Positions 21,710-34,290 of a DNA stretch of 64,000 bases are shown here, in pieces. Position numbers and translations under genes: made by a program. Each line of letters opens with the position of its first letter. The stretch's first letter is position 1. The notes under the pieces are model-generated. The model saw only the letters and a list, made by a program, of their open reading frames with translations, made no database searches and was not told where the DNA came from. Source of the stretch: Caprimulgus europaeus (lineage: Eukaryota; Chordata; Aves; Caprimulgiformes; Caprimulgidae); contig OU015534.1 of assembly GCA_907165065.1 (NCBI GenBank), forward strand, positions 13,895,686-13,959,685, given 5' to 3'.

Positions 21710-24400
21710 AAAGACGTATAAGCAGGGAGGAAAGACGCAGGAAGACCATTGTATGGCTGGGAATCTCGGGAGCTGAAGGAGCCAAACTTTCTATGGGCTT
21801 AAGGGACTGAAAGAGGGTGTTATGTAATAGAACATATCCAATATAGCCAATTTAGTAAAGCATTTGGATGTCTTTGTGTTAAATGTGAGAGCAGTTCTAT
21901 CCTCATTATAACATCTTAATTGACGAGACTTCAGCCTGTACTTATATTAGGCATGGACATGGCAATATTTTCTCTAATCTTGTTATGGATGATGTGCACA
22001 CCATCATTTCCTAGTTTCCTGGAGATGATGATTCGCATATTGAAGCACTGTAAAAATGAAGCATTGATGTACGCCTGTCTTTATAGACGGAAGCAGAGGG
22101 ACATGCACAAACAGGCATGCTGCTGGAAGCACAGAGAATATCTTTAAACTAAATAAGACAGACATAGGGCTGTGGAATGTAATTGTGTCTGACTAGGAAA
22201 TTTTGAACTTGAGACTTGGGTACGGAGCTGATGGCAAGACATCAGCCTGCTCTTAGCAGTTATCTGTGGAAGTAGCAACATTTTTTTCTAAACTTGTTAG
22301 GAATTATTTGCTCACTGTCATTTTCCAGTTTCATGATTACTGCTGGCTGGAGTTCAATGGGTTAAATTCTACTCAGGCCAGGGAGGTGTGAGGCATGTAG
22401 AAATAGCACGTAGGTGTCTGGTTGGCACAAAGTACTTCTGTAGCACCTTGGCAAAGAGAGAGGAAGCTCCAGTAACCGGATGTTAATTTTTGATGAACAG
22501 CAGAATAATGAACAAAGGGTCCAGGTGTAGGAAGATTGTTTTTTTTGTGTTTGATTTTGGGATGGGGTAGGACTTAAAGGGGAAGAGAGGAAGGGACTAG
22601 GAGTTAGTTTGTTTTGTTAAGTTTTTCCGTAATCTAACACACGGAGACACAGAGCAACAGAAAGTCAGATGAACCGAGGGGAGCTTTGATCTGCATGTCC
22701 TGTCCTTCGTGCTGACATATGCTATATTGTTTGCTTGGCTTGTCTGAACTAACTTACAGATCCTGCCCCTGAATTTCAGCAAACTAATAAGGGCTGTGTT
22801 TGCAAAACCTATAATGCTGGAATTATATCTTATTGCTCTGTGTCTTTTTACTCCCCAAAATCAAGCTAAGAGATATTTATTAGTAAGCAAGTGTACAAAA
22901 CAAGAAGTTTCAACCTAAAATTCAGGTCTTAAGAGCTGGAAACATATTTTTGAAAAGTCAGAGATGTACATTCTAATTTCATCTAGAAACAGCTTTCTGC
23001 AAGAGGTGTTCGGATAGGCTGGTTGAAGAGCAATTTAATGAATCATAGTGATAGTAAATTTATAGTAAAAACTTTAATTCCTTTTTTGATTCAAGGCCTA
23101 AGGGTGCAGGAGAAATTGTGGATAACTCAGAAAAATATATAATATCACTATAAGAAGACAAATGCCTCCTTTCCTTTTTGCTAGAAAAGCACATGATAAC
23201 TTGCTTTTTAGTAGTCAATGGTTCAAACTTATCAAAGGGACTATGCCAACCACATCAGGATACTTTCCATCTGGAATAGTATTACTGACCTACTTACTGC
23301 ACTCACAAGTATAGTGGACAACATCAAAAGCAATGTATAGGTCTAGCTGTCAAATGGTTTACATTGTGACCAGCAGTGGGTGATAGGGGAGCACATAAAG
23401 AAGAAAGATGTGGAAGAACAGAGCAAGGACAGAAGAAGGAAGCTTAGGTCAAGAGAAACTCTGGGTGATAAAAGGAGCTTCAATCAGATTTAGAAGGCAA
23501 TAGGGAGACAGTGAAGAAGAGGGATTTAGGAATATCTTAATGAGATCTCAATACTGGGAGCACTGGATTACTTTTGCATTAGACTACTTTAAAAATTGGC
23601 TAATGTGAGTGTCAGTTAGAGGCTGAAGACAGCAAGGTCGCAGTAGGCATGGATGTGGAGAAGGATGGACTTGACAAAGATTGTATGGGAAGAATGAAGA
23701 GGAAAGGGGAGATTTCTTAGACATTTTGGAGATTAAACCAGGAGGATTTACTGATAATATCTATTGGCATATAAGGATATAAAGTTAAACAAGTGGAGAT
23801 GAGCAGGTGAACACATGAGAAAGCAGACACTTTCAAATTTGTGCTGTAAAAATTTTAAAAATATGTTGAGGAAAAAAAAAATGAGGTGTCAAAAAACTGA
23901 ATTATTGATTGGTGCCTCTCTTTATAGGCAGGGAGGAGGGACATGCACAAACTTGAATATTCCTGAAAGACTGGACAATATGTCTGAACTAAATAAAAAG
24001 AATACAAGAATGTAGGATGTCAGTACTGCATAATCTATCCTCAAAATAAAGATGCATTAAAAACAAATGGTTTGTGGAAACACTCCAAAAGACAGACTTT
24101 CCATTCTTACACATGAAAAGCAAAGCCCCACTTCTATTCTTCTGTTGTTTATTTTATAAGTGGGCTAATTTATCTTTGCAAGACTGAGTTAGGAGGGCAT
24201 AAGTAAATGAATATACACAGGTTAACATGTTTGATTTAAAACCACACTTTTTTGATTACTGACTACTGTGATTACAGTATCTTATGTGTGACTGTAGAAT
24301 TCTCAAGTTGTTTTTTTTGCTGGTGAACTGATAGGAAGATATCAACCTGCTCTTAGAAATTACTGGATATTTTCCAAGCTTTGCATTGTGAAGAAATGTA
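21710..24400 (+). repeat. Cluster of diverged local direct repeats
   Basis: Seen: two motifs recur in the same order and strand. Motif Y (tata-aagcagggagg-a-gacatgca type) is at about 21710-21741, 22078-22112 and 23917-23951; the last two share gggacatgcacaaac and a following actaaata block. Motif X (gac-tcagcctg-tctta type) is at about 21926, 22238 and 24338. The first two X copies continue in parallel for about 80 bp, through caatattttctctaatcttg and caacatttttttctaaactt to tttcctagtttc and ttttccagtttc. The first two units are about 311 bp apart; the third is about 2.1 kb further on and looser. The ttgaagcactgtaaaaat before the second Y matches ttgtgctgtaaaaat before the third. No family recognised. 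Confidence 0.5.
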
Positions 24401-27400
24401 TTTATTTATAGTGGTTTTAAAGGTAATTGGGATGCTGATTGTGCAGACAATGTTATGAAACTAATACCCATGGCTGATGAGGGAGAGAAGTTAATACTTC
24501 CTAGAGCTCAATCTTAGGTAGCTTTCAGAAAATAAATATAGATAAACACTTAGCAACTGCTTTCATTCTGCCTATGGTATCAACAAAGGATTGAAAACTG
24601 AATAGAGCTAGTATTAGGCTAGTATAAGCATGATCTACTGTATTAAAGATATTTATTCCTTTAGTGTGACCAAATTTGGACTGCTAGCTGGATATATACC
24701 AAAGAGTCTCACCACATTTGCAATTCTATGTTATAGTGGGGAAAAACAAGTATGGTATATCAGGATATATATTTCTTTTTTCAAATTACCAGTTAAGTAT
24801 GCCAGTAGACACTTAGTAAGAGCCAAAAGATGTCATCCGATGGGCTTCTTATGAATGTATCTGCCATAGGTCTTGGACCCCACTTTCAGACCACTATGGA
24901 TCATCCTGAGAGGGGATGGTGAGAGTGTGTATCAGAGTAAGAGATCTTGATGCTCTAGGTAGGGTTCATACATCTTAAGCCTCCTTGCTGTTGAATTCCA
25001 CATATATTCAGCACCCTCATGCTCCAGTATCCGACCCACCAACAGTGTGATCCACCCACTCTGTATGTGTAGAACAGCCACATGCATGTGCATGCACACA
25101 CTCACACATTTATCTCTATCACATAAGTGCACATATGTATCTGGTACTGAATTGGGCTAATAAATATTTAATGTCAATAACAAAAAGATGATCATAATCT
25201 TTCCTTTCATCCTTTGCATTTTTTGACAAATAACTGTTCACTTAAATCACCAAGTTTACTGCCAAAAGGAAAATGGGATGTAAAACCGACTGAGGATGCA
25301 CAAATGCCTTGGACAGAGCTTTTTCTCTGATGCTTGCTGTTTTTTTTTTTTTAATATCAAATTAATGTATTGGTTTCAAACCAAATCATATCACTTCAAG
25401 AATGTAGATAGTGTTTATACTACTTTAGAAATGTTTCATTTATCCTAGTCACTAGAGCAATTATATTTTTTCCCTAGTCAATAAAATCTGGATACAATTG
25501 AAAATGTACTTAAATGTCAGATCAAAATAATGAATTTCCATGGTTGGTTAAAAGTATTTGCAAATAAAAAATCCAGGGAAAACATTTTTCAAACACAGAC
25601 TAGTCAATCATAGAGCAGCCTACCTCAGAGGACTCTAGCCAAAAAGTAGTGTTAGCATCTGCTTTATAACTGCCTCGCCTCACCTCACCTTCCTGTTTGA
25701 GCGCCTCATGAATCCTTATTGCTTTATGTGCATCATATTCCAACTGAGCATACAGGGCTGAATATATCTCTTGGGATGATATAACTCTAGGCAATTCTGA
25801 AGCAATAAACACACAAACACACATAAACATATGCGTGCACACTTCCTACTAAATCTGTGTAGCTATGTCCATCTGAAATAAATTGCACATTTAATTGTTC
25901 AGAGCCAGTTTCTTTCTGCTCTTTTCTCTACCTAGGATGAAGTCATGAAATGAGGGAATTTAAAGTGTATGCAATGTTTCTGAAAGCCAGATTAACTGCC
26001 CTGAAATCTGGCTCTGTTTCCGCATCTGCTGTAATACAGAAGAGATGTACAGACTGAGTATAAAGATCCTCACAGCTAAAAGGGATAAAGTAAATCAGTT
26101 TCCATGTCTGCTTATGTTCTCCTAGGACTAGTCATGCTATGGTAGTGCTAATGATGGTCACACCTCTGCAGAAGGAATAGAGCAAACCCCATGAAAATTC
26201 ACACCAACAAAATGCCAGATTACCAGATTACCAAATTGCATTTAACCTACAATCATTTTATACTATAGCTTTAGGGGTGAAGGGCTCTTACAGTGCAGTG
26301 CTAATATGTTAACCACTAGAAAACCAGACTAGCTCCTAGAAGACCACAAGTACCTCTTCTTTGTTTTACTTACATGGAAGAAGAGTTCTGACGCTTCTTG
26401 TTCATTTATTATACAGTCTTAGATTTGAAGTAGTGGCAGTCACTGTCTTACCTTGTCCAGATGTTTACTCTCACAACACTGCAGTCAATATTCTAGCAGG
26501 CCAATATCCCACAAAGGATTTTTTCTCTTCAGGTAATAGGCTGAAAAATGGTTAAGTTATGACATAGATTTGGGTCCTTATTGAATTAACTCCCATGTCT
26601 CTTAGGAATGACTATATCCTAAGCAAGGATTTTGGAATTTGGTTTTACATTTCCCATGAATCCTCAGCTGCTGTGGAGTTATACCTTGCAGAGATAAAGG
26701 CTGAAAGAAAGCAGAGGAGGAGGTGTGACCAGTTAGATGTGGCCACAGGGATGGAGAGGACGGTGGACAGATGATGTATAGACAATGCTGGAACAGAAGA
26801 TGCTCTTTTCCATCCTCTCAGCCCCTCACAGTTATCAATGTCCTGCTTAACAGCTCCTGGAAAAACCATCTCTCTGTGGCTTTTGTGCTCTGCCCCTCTT
26901 CTTACTGTCCTGACATGGTTAGAGCCCTCTTCCCCCTGCCCCCATTCCTGCCTCACCACCTCCCCTCAGCTGCATCCTTTCCTCCTTTCTCCCAGTGACT
27001 CCTCAGGAATTTGTGTATTTCCTATCTGAGAACTCTTACAGAAGGAAAATGCTTAATGACCATGGTGGGGAACAAAATAATACTCAGAAGAAGAAAATAT
27101 TGGATGAGTATTTAGGACTTAGAAAGTTCATTCTATGAACTGCCAAGAGTACTATAAGTCAAAACAAAATACCTGCATTAAAACCAACAATTGTATTGTC
27201 ATTGACTTTTTGCACTATCCGCTCCTAGGCAGAAGGTTCTCTGTGATCCATGGGTTGAGAAACCAATTATTCTGTAATATTCTTTGTGGTACCACCTCCT
27301 TCATTCAAGGTTTCTGGAACATGGCAGTGCACAGGGAAGTTGTAAAATTTTGAGAAAAGTTGGAAGTAGCCCCCAGCATGGACAATGCTTTGACATCAAA

Positions 27401-27772
27401 ATCAGAAGGAACGGGAGGGACAGGTCCTCAGGCATCCCTGCTATTATCTGATTGTTTTTCTAGCATCCCTTTCACTTGGAAAACCACGTTGCTCATCTGG
27501 ACTGACTCTAGAAAGAGACTCCTCTGGACCCCAGTCCTACACAGCAAAGTGTTTGAAGCAGCTACAGAAAAGTCGAGACTTAGTTGCTGCCTGGGATAGA
27601 GACAGAGCTGTATTGTCACTCACACCTTCATGCTAGAGGTTCATGTTCCTGTGGTGTTAGGGCACTCATGGCTGAGCTCTGGCAATTCCTGTTTAAGCAG
27701 TTAAAAATTAACATCTGTAGTATCCTGGTTTGAACCTCTGCTAAAGACCACAACTACAACAACTTATCTCAG
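24401..27772. other. Non-coding stretch around a weak exon candidate
   Basis: Apart from the candidate exon at 25.7 kb, only short chance frames. A pyrimidine-rich, GC-richer patch lies at about 26750-27000 and gives overlapping frames on both strands. Confidence 0.45.
25689..25796 (-). CDS. Weak candidate internal exon, unknown product
   Basis: Seen: on the minus strand tttattgcttcag precedes and CAGGAAG|gtgagg follows a 108 nt stretch that is open in one frame and has symmetric phase 1-1 ends. The 35 complete codons read like a charged, probably helical peptide (it contains EIYSALYAQLEYDAHKAIRI). The open frame runs on past the donor for about 30 codons to a stop at the 25.6 kb side, so the reading frame alone does not define the exon. 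The upstream tract is TG-repeat-like and only moderately rich in pyrimidines, and the donor lies in a short GTGAG pentamer repeat that could create a donor by chance. I do not recognise the protein. It would lie in the first intron, or upstream, of the putative ADGRL4 on the same strand; an alternative exon, a separate gene and a chance open frame are all possible. Confidence 0.22.
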
Positions 27773-27888
27773 TTGCTTCCTGTGTGAACTCATCTAGGTG
27801 TTCCTGCTCCGGGAGGGGGATTGGACTAGATGATCTTTCAAGGTCCCTTCCAATCCCTAACATTCTGTGATTCTGTATTTCTGTAATG
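27773..27888 (+). mobile_element. CR1 3'-tail, very short 5'-truncated insertion
   Basis: Seen: the segment reads cttcctgtgtgaactcatct, then a gggggattggactagatgat motif, ggtcccttccaatccctaac and a terminal attctgtgattctgt repeat. This matches base for base, with few changes, the 3' end of the CR1 copy at 48.4 kb read on its own strand. Only about 115 bp are present, all of it 3' untranslated sequence plus the last few ORF2 codons, so it is a strongly truncated insertion. Orientation is opposite to the 48.4 kb copy. Confidence 0.9.
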
Positions 27889-30800
27889 TCAAGTTTAGCA
27901 TCTTAATTTAAAACTAATTACTCATTGCTAAACCTTTCTGTTTGTTCTCTAGTGCTAGCTGCTGGTTTGTGGCAAGTCTTGAAGAAACTCAAAATATGCT
28001 GATGCTTTTCTGATTCTAAAAGTAAACTGTTTGCTGAACTTGCACCCTTCAGACCACTTTTCACATGTGTCTGCCCTTTCCTCTGGAGTTGTTTATTCTT
28101 TGTCCTTTCAGAGTTGCCTTTTAGCTTAAACTGGTGTAATTCCATCTCCAATATGATAAATCAATTATAAATATATAAATCTAGTTATTTTTTCCCCCAG
28201 ATTAAACTCCTGCACAGAGGTCTAAAGGTCACTATTTCTGTCTTATGGATGAAGTAAGCCTGAAGAGATCCTTCTGATCTGGACCTAGCCTTCCCCAGGA
28301 GTCCCTTGCAGCCTTTTTTCCTCCCTCACTGCTACTGGCCAGTATGTCCATCCTAACTCAAAGAGGTTGGAGATAATTCATACCCCATCAATACGTACTA
28401 GTAGTTCAAGTGATTTCTTCCAATGTTCATTATCTTGTACTTGTCTGCATTGAACTTAATCTCATATCTTATTATTCAGTCACAAGTTTTATTAGCTCGT
28501 CCTCAAATTCCTTACCTTGCTCCTTGGTTTATGTTAACTTATGTAATTGTATATTGTCAGCAAATTCAACACCTTGTTATTCATCCCATTTCCATATCAT
28601 TAAATATGAGTGGTGAGCAAATAGCAGAGGAAATTATTCATGAATATTCATTTGAAGTTAAAAGCAAATTCTATTTTGACAGCATTCGTGACTAGTCCTT
28701 GTTCACTTTCTGCAAACAGTTGAGTGCTAAAGATTTTCTAGTGTAAATGCATGCAGGAAATTCACATTTTATTCCCATATATAAATAATCCCTCCCAAAA
28801 AATTCAACTTTCATGTTTCTAGGCAAACTCACACTTCAGGGGTAGAGGCGGTATCTCTAGACAGGGGATAGATACCCAGAAGCAAAATTTGTTTTGGAAG
28901 ATCTCTACCTTCTCATGCAGAGGCAACCTGACACAAGACAAGTAAGGAGAACATTTCTGACACATCCCATTGGCCATCTGTATCAGTGCCCACCCAATGC
29001 CAAGGCAAGACTCACAGTCCTGACCAGCCCTCCATTGCCATCTGCACTGGCTCCTGACCAATCCCACATTTCCAACTGTTCTGGCTTATGGATCGGCTGT
29101 TCCACACATTCTGGCATCCTGGTTCAGTCCCATCTGGTAGGGGATTATGGACTCCCTGCAGGTTTGGTTGTACAGGTGCTCCCTGGTGTGTGTCAACTGC
29201 ACCATTTGCAGCTCCTGCTAACAAGCTGCTGGCCATGATGTCTCTGCTCTCATCTGCAGCTACACACCCAGATGAAGCACCAAGCAGGCAACTGGACTTT
29301 GAGGGGCCCCATCGATCTTAGCCATTCCAAGAAGTAACAGTCTCCCTCACCCATACAGCAGAGATTGTACTGCTTACATGAGGCACAGCTTCTTTTTAAA
29401 TGTGACCTTGTGTATTTCTAAAACAATATCATAACATATGTCATAAATCAAGATCATAAAAGACTGGGATATTTTATAATAGCAGTTAAGAATCGGTCCA
29501 GTCTGTTACCACTTCTCTTATGCATTGTACAGCAGTGCTAACCTAGATCAAGGCTATCTTTGAAACCCACACAGATGCTAGAAAGGGAAAAGAGGGAAGT
29601 AAAGCTTGTGAATAAGGCAGAGAATTTGCAATACTGTGACACAGTGCATGAGAAACATTGCTATAGCCGAGAGATTAAGTTGATTTAACTTCCACATGCC
29701 AAGAAGTTGTTGAATGGAGGTAGCTGTTGAGCAGTCTAATTTGATTCCCCCCATCCTTTATTCCCTATTATTTTTAAGTAGCATTGATGCGGTGTTAACT
29801 GTGCATATAAGGAAAAGAAGCCTCTTCAGTCACTTCAGTAAATTCACATCTAGGCTCCACATTAAGCTCTGCATGAACACGAAGTCAAAGTTCTCACACG
29901 CACACTCACAGAGGACCATTTGCCCTTTTGGATGATTAGTCTAAATTGTTTTAAGGTCTGTTCTGCATATTAGCATAACAAGGAAAACAGAATGAAATAT
30001 AGTCCACAGTGTTTAAAAAGCAGCAAGAGATACATATTTGCCTCTGCCATATATAGTTCAAAATGTGAACACCCAGATAATGGCAGGCAGTTCCTGAACA
30101 AATTCCTGCCTACAATTTAAAGTTAGTAGAAATTTTGCTTATGCGTGGCTATAGGACTTACTCTTTAAAAGAATGGAAATACGATTCTATTAATGTACTG
30201 CGTGAAGTGGTACACTGAAGACTTCACTTACTAATTCAGATTTTTCAGATTAACTATTTTCAAGTTAAGTATTATTAAGTATTTTCAAAATACACTGCTG
30301 CTATATATATGTGGCATAGTCAGTGCTGATTATACCATACGATACAGCTTTTTTCATAAGGTTGCAGGAAAGGAGATGTGCAGATATTCATATGCAACTT
30401 CCTTCACATAAATGCCTGTATTTAAAGCAGAAGGAAATTAAAATGAGATTCCATTGTTTAGATGAGAAAGTGCAAAAGTTCATGACTAAATTAATGTAAT
30501 TCTGATTTTGACCTTTAGACAGAGCATTTAAGAGCTTTCCAATAATGACATCATATGTACTTGGTGCCTGTGTCTGAGTTTGCATTGTTTAAATTAAGGA
30601 ATAAAACAACTAGAGATTTATAGTATTTGCATGATATACTATATACGTTACAACCCTAACACTCATCACAGTTGCTTTAGTTCAAATGATGATATGCTGG
30701 GCTTCAGCTCCCAGATCCCTTCCCTACAGCCTTACAGCCATGAACCTAGAAACATCTGGGCACACAAATGGATGTGTGTGAGAAGTTCCAGTGTGTTTCA

Positions 30801-30979
30801 GGGAACTACAGGGATGTGGAAGATGCACATGTAGTTTTGCTATTCGATATTTCCCACTGTTCGCCAATCTCAATTTTTAAAAATTCTCCCTAGGTATCTC
30901 AGATTACCTTTTATTTCTGTATTTTCAAAGCTTCCCTATCAAAAAGAGGGTTTCCTTGGAGATTTTGAGAAGATTTTGA
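27889..30979. other. Non-coding stretch with a GC-richer patch at 28.82-29.35 kb
   Basis: The patch 28820-29345 differs sharply from its A+T-rich flanks and shows open frames on both strands (28894-29238 plus, 29012-29236 minus). I find no terminal TG..CA ends, polyadenylation signal or coding motif that would make it an LTR or a gene. It may be an unrecognised old element. Confidence 0.4.
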
Positions 30980-31032
30980 GCTCACAGAAGTCAAGGCAAC
31001 TATGCTGCTTTATGTAAGCTGAGGATCTAGTT
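30980..31032. repeat. Half copy of the palindromic repeat seen at 7.0 kb
   Basis: Seen: ctcacagaagtcaaggcaac, tatgctgctttatgtaag and ctgaggatctag follow closely the right half of the family's pattern (cattgaagtcaatggagc, tatgctgatttacaccag, ctgaggatctgg). The left half is not recognisable; it was either lost or never inserted. Confidence 0.5.
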
Positions 31033-32737
31033 TGATAGTCTCATCTTTGTGAATACAGAGCAGAATGAATTTATTCAAACTTATGAAAGCCACATGAATA
31101 ACATCGTTTGAACAATTCCATTGTATCCCCTCTGCATTTACAGTGTAATTTAGCAGACTGAAATTAATTTTTCTTCCCTGATTACGTTTCCTACAGACAC
31201 TAGAAAGGTTGATGAGTACAATATAATTTTAGATGATGTGCCTTGTTTATGCTTTTTTTCTTTATGGTCCATTACTGTAGGATTTGAGTGGAACCATATG
31301 ATTACAGTCTTAGGTTGTCATGCGAATGGACTCATTTTGTTCCATTTCCCATTCCGCTTACCATCCTTGTCAAGGCAATGGATAAACCTTGCTCTGTTCT
31401 GTTCCTCATAGACTTGCAAGGCTGTCATCAGAGTGGATTAATCTTCTGCCTGTGTTATCACAAAATTCTCTGTCCTAACAATGACTTATCACCGAATTTA
31501 AAGCCTGATATACTTTATACTCAATCTGTAGACTTAGTCTTGCAACAAAAATTGTAATGAGAGCTAAAAATGGTACAAAACTAATCCATTCTTATCACAG
31601 TCTTTGAATTGTAATTTCATGGATTTCCTTGAATACAGCATTTTGCTGAACAATACCAAAAGAGAACATGGTAGAATAACATACTTGAAATTTCAGTTTT
31701 AAATGTCACCTAAAGTAAACTACCAAATTGTTTAATTAAGTGACCATAACTATATTAGAGGTTACTGCCAGCACAACTGCTGCACAAGCAGTTCCTTCGA
31801 TAACAGCCAGGATGTGGACAAATTATTACTCAACAGCATATAAAAACACCATTAAAAATAGTGATAATAGTGAGACTTAAACCTAAAATAATACAACTTT
31901 AAACTTACTGCTTACACAGATAATATCTTAACTCCCCCTTCATGCTTAGGTATTGCACAGTTTATAAACTGATGTGTGATTGTTATGCATGCTTTTAACT
32001 TATTCTTTTCTCAGGGTTCTCACACTGGTCTACATTATAAGAAAAATATGTTTTAAGCATTTATTTAAAATATATATTTATGCATGCACTCAAAATGCTA
32101 GATGAAATAAGAAATGTTTAATATTCTTGCTTTCTGATGTAATGCATAAAAGTCCAAAAGAAGCTGATTTAAGCTACTCCAGGTGAAGATAGTCTTCTAA
32201 ACTTTAAGCTATCTCAATGTTTTATTAGCATATTAGCCTTGTCTACATGGAGATTTTAACATGAGGAAAAGAAGTCAGTGCTAGACAGTTAAGCGGAAAT
32301 AAGGGTTTCCACACCACTTCCTAAAGCTGATGTACAGAAATTCCCCTGTTAACCATTTAATTTACAGATTCTGTGCTTGATTTCATAGTTGCCAATTTTG
32401 GCCAGAAACCCATTGCAAACTTTTGCATGTCAGCTCTGTAATTCTTCTCACCATGCTTTATGAGATACCCCCCAGAACTGGCAGGAGGCCTGAGACTTGC
32501 TGTGTTAAACTGCCACGATGCTTCTCCTATGACTCACCTGTGTTTTGCCAGCTCCATTTCTAAACTGCCATGAGAGCAGCCTGGAAAACACACTGTTCTC
32601 TTACTGCAGTCTTTAATATAAACAGGATAAAGTCTTGTATTGGCACTCACACAGTCAGATGGATTTGGCTTTGTAGGTTTGGAGGAATAGCTTTATGGTT
32701 TCAGGAGAAAGAAATCTGGAGGATGAAGTAAAAAACA

Positions 32738-32791
32738 GTGTGTGGGGTTTTTTTGTTTGGTTGGTTGTGGGTTTTTGTTTCTGTTTTTTTC
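32738..32791 (+). repeat. G/T-rich tract
   Basis: gtgtggggtttttttgtttg is followed by gttggttgtgggtttttgtt and tctgttttttt. G runs of 2-4 alternate with T runs. Confidence 0.8.
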
Positions 32792-34084
32792 TCCTCTCTT
32801 GGAGGCATTTCTCTGCAAATGCTTTCATGATGTGCAGCCTTGCTGCTTTACTTGGTGAGCTGTGAATGCCTGCTAGGATGCAATCCTGGGAGGAAAGACA
32901 GTGCTGAAAAATTTTATACTGTAGAGGGTGATGATCCCACTATGCTGTTTGGTACTAATTTGAAGTGACAGAACATTCATATGAAAACCCTTTTTCTCCC
33001 CAAAATGTAAAGCAATGGGATACCCTTGTTGCTGATAATACTGAAGGAAGCTAAAAAAAGGCAGCAGCAACATGCAGGGAATGTACTGGGTAGTTTGGAT
33101 GTTCTCTGTAGGCATTAAGCAAAATCAGCTAGGCCTGTAATATACAGTGCTGCCACTGGGTGAGAAATCACTGCCTCGGAAATGGAAGAAGACCTGGTCA
33201 GAAGGGCAATTCTAAGGATTAAACCTGTCTTGAAATAAGCATGCTAAACCAAACCATTTGCTTTGCCATGAACTCTCCCTTTATGACATCAGGACTCACA
33301 GGTCTTGCTTTGCACCCACAGTATGAAGTATACTTTAAAAATGATGAAAACGTCTTAAGAGGTGTTCCTAATTCAAGCACTAGCCTACCAATACCCACAT
33401 CTATACATTCAGATTTGTGGATGCCATGCAGCATTTCAGCCCCAACGATCTCTCTGCACTATGGCACTGACATAAAGCTCAGTCTTGGGACCCAGCTTCC
33501 ATTCCTGGCTTTTACAAGCTCCACAGCACAGGCTCTGAAATGGCTGTGCACAAAGCTCTCACTTCTCTGCCAGGTCATATAATTTATAATCACTTTTAAA
33601 AGTCTAGTTTATCACTGTTAAAGGTCCTAGTCAGACCTCAGCAGGTATGTAGAAAGGGTGGGTTATTTCCATTTATGGCATCTTGGGAGCTTGATACCTT
33701 TTCATGGGTGCCTGTCAGGTTACATAAATTTGTGAGAAACTTTCCATTGTGTTGGTAAACACACTGTACGTGTGCACTGGTAGAAAGCCTTGCCAAAGTA
33801 CTCTCCGTTTCCCAAGGAACTGGGCAGGTGTTGGGAGCACTGACCAAAGCTTAGTTCTGTCCTGTCTTCAATCACTATCACAGAGCATTTATCCTTTGGC
33901 TTGGCACTGGGAGTAGGAACAGGAATTACCATCTCCATTTCATTTACTCCAACAACATCTTGTAGATGTTTGCTTTTGTTACACTCCTCCAGATGGGACT
34001 GAGCATGCAGCTCTGAGTCCCAGAGCTCTACAGATGTCCAGATGGAAGACTAGGGAGCACAGCAATCAGTGTGTAATTGGGTAA

Positions 34085-34290
34085 GTGATAGACCTGCTGC
34101 AAAGCAGCATTACCTCAGCCTTAAGGAGGATTAATTACAAAAGACCTATGATGCCAATTAATTATCTTTAAAAAGTTGTGTGTAGATTCAAGGCACTTTA
34201 AGTCAAAGAAGCTATAGTTAATTCAACATAATGGGCCTACATAAATAAGCAAGTGCTGCAAGATATTAAGCTCTTTATAAATCACACAAA
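34085..34290. promoter_or_regulatory. Cluster of TAATTA-type sites, candidate enhancer
   Basis: Within about 200 bp there are ggattaattacaa, ccaattaattatc and gctatagttaattcaac, with gtgtgtaattggg just upstream. TAATTA is the core bound by many homeodomain proteins. Such sites are frequent by chance in A+T-rich DNA, so the call rests on local density only. Confidence 0.2.
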
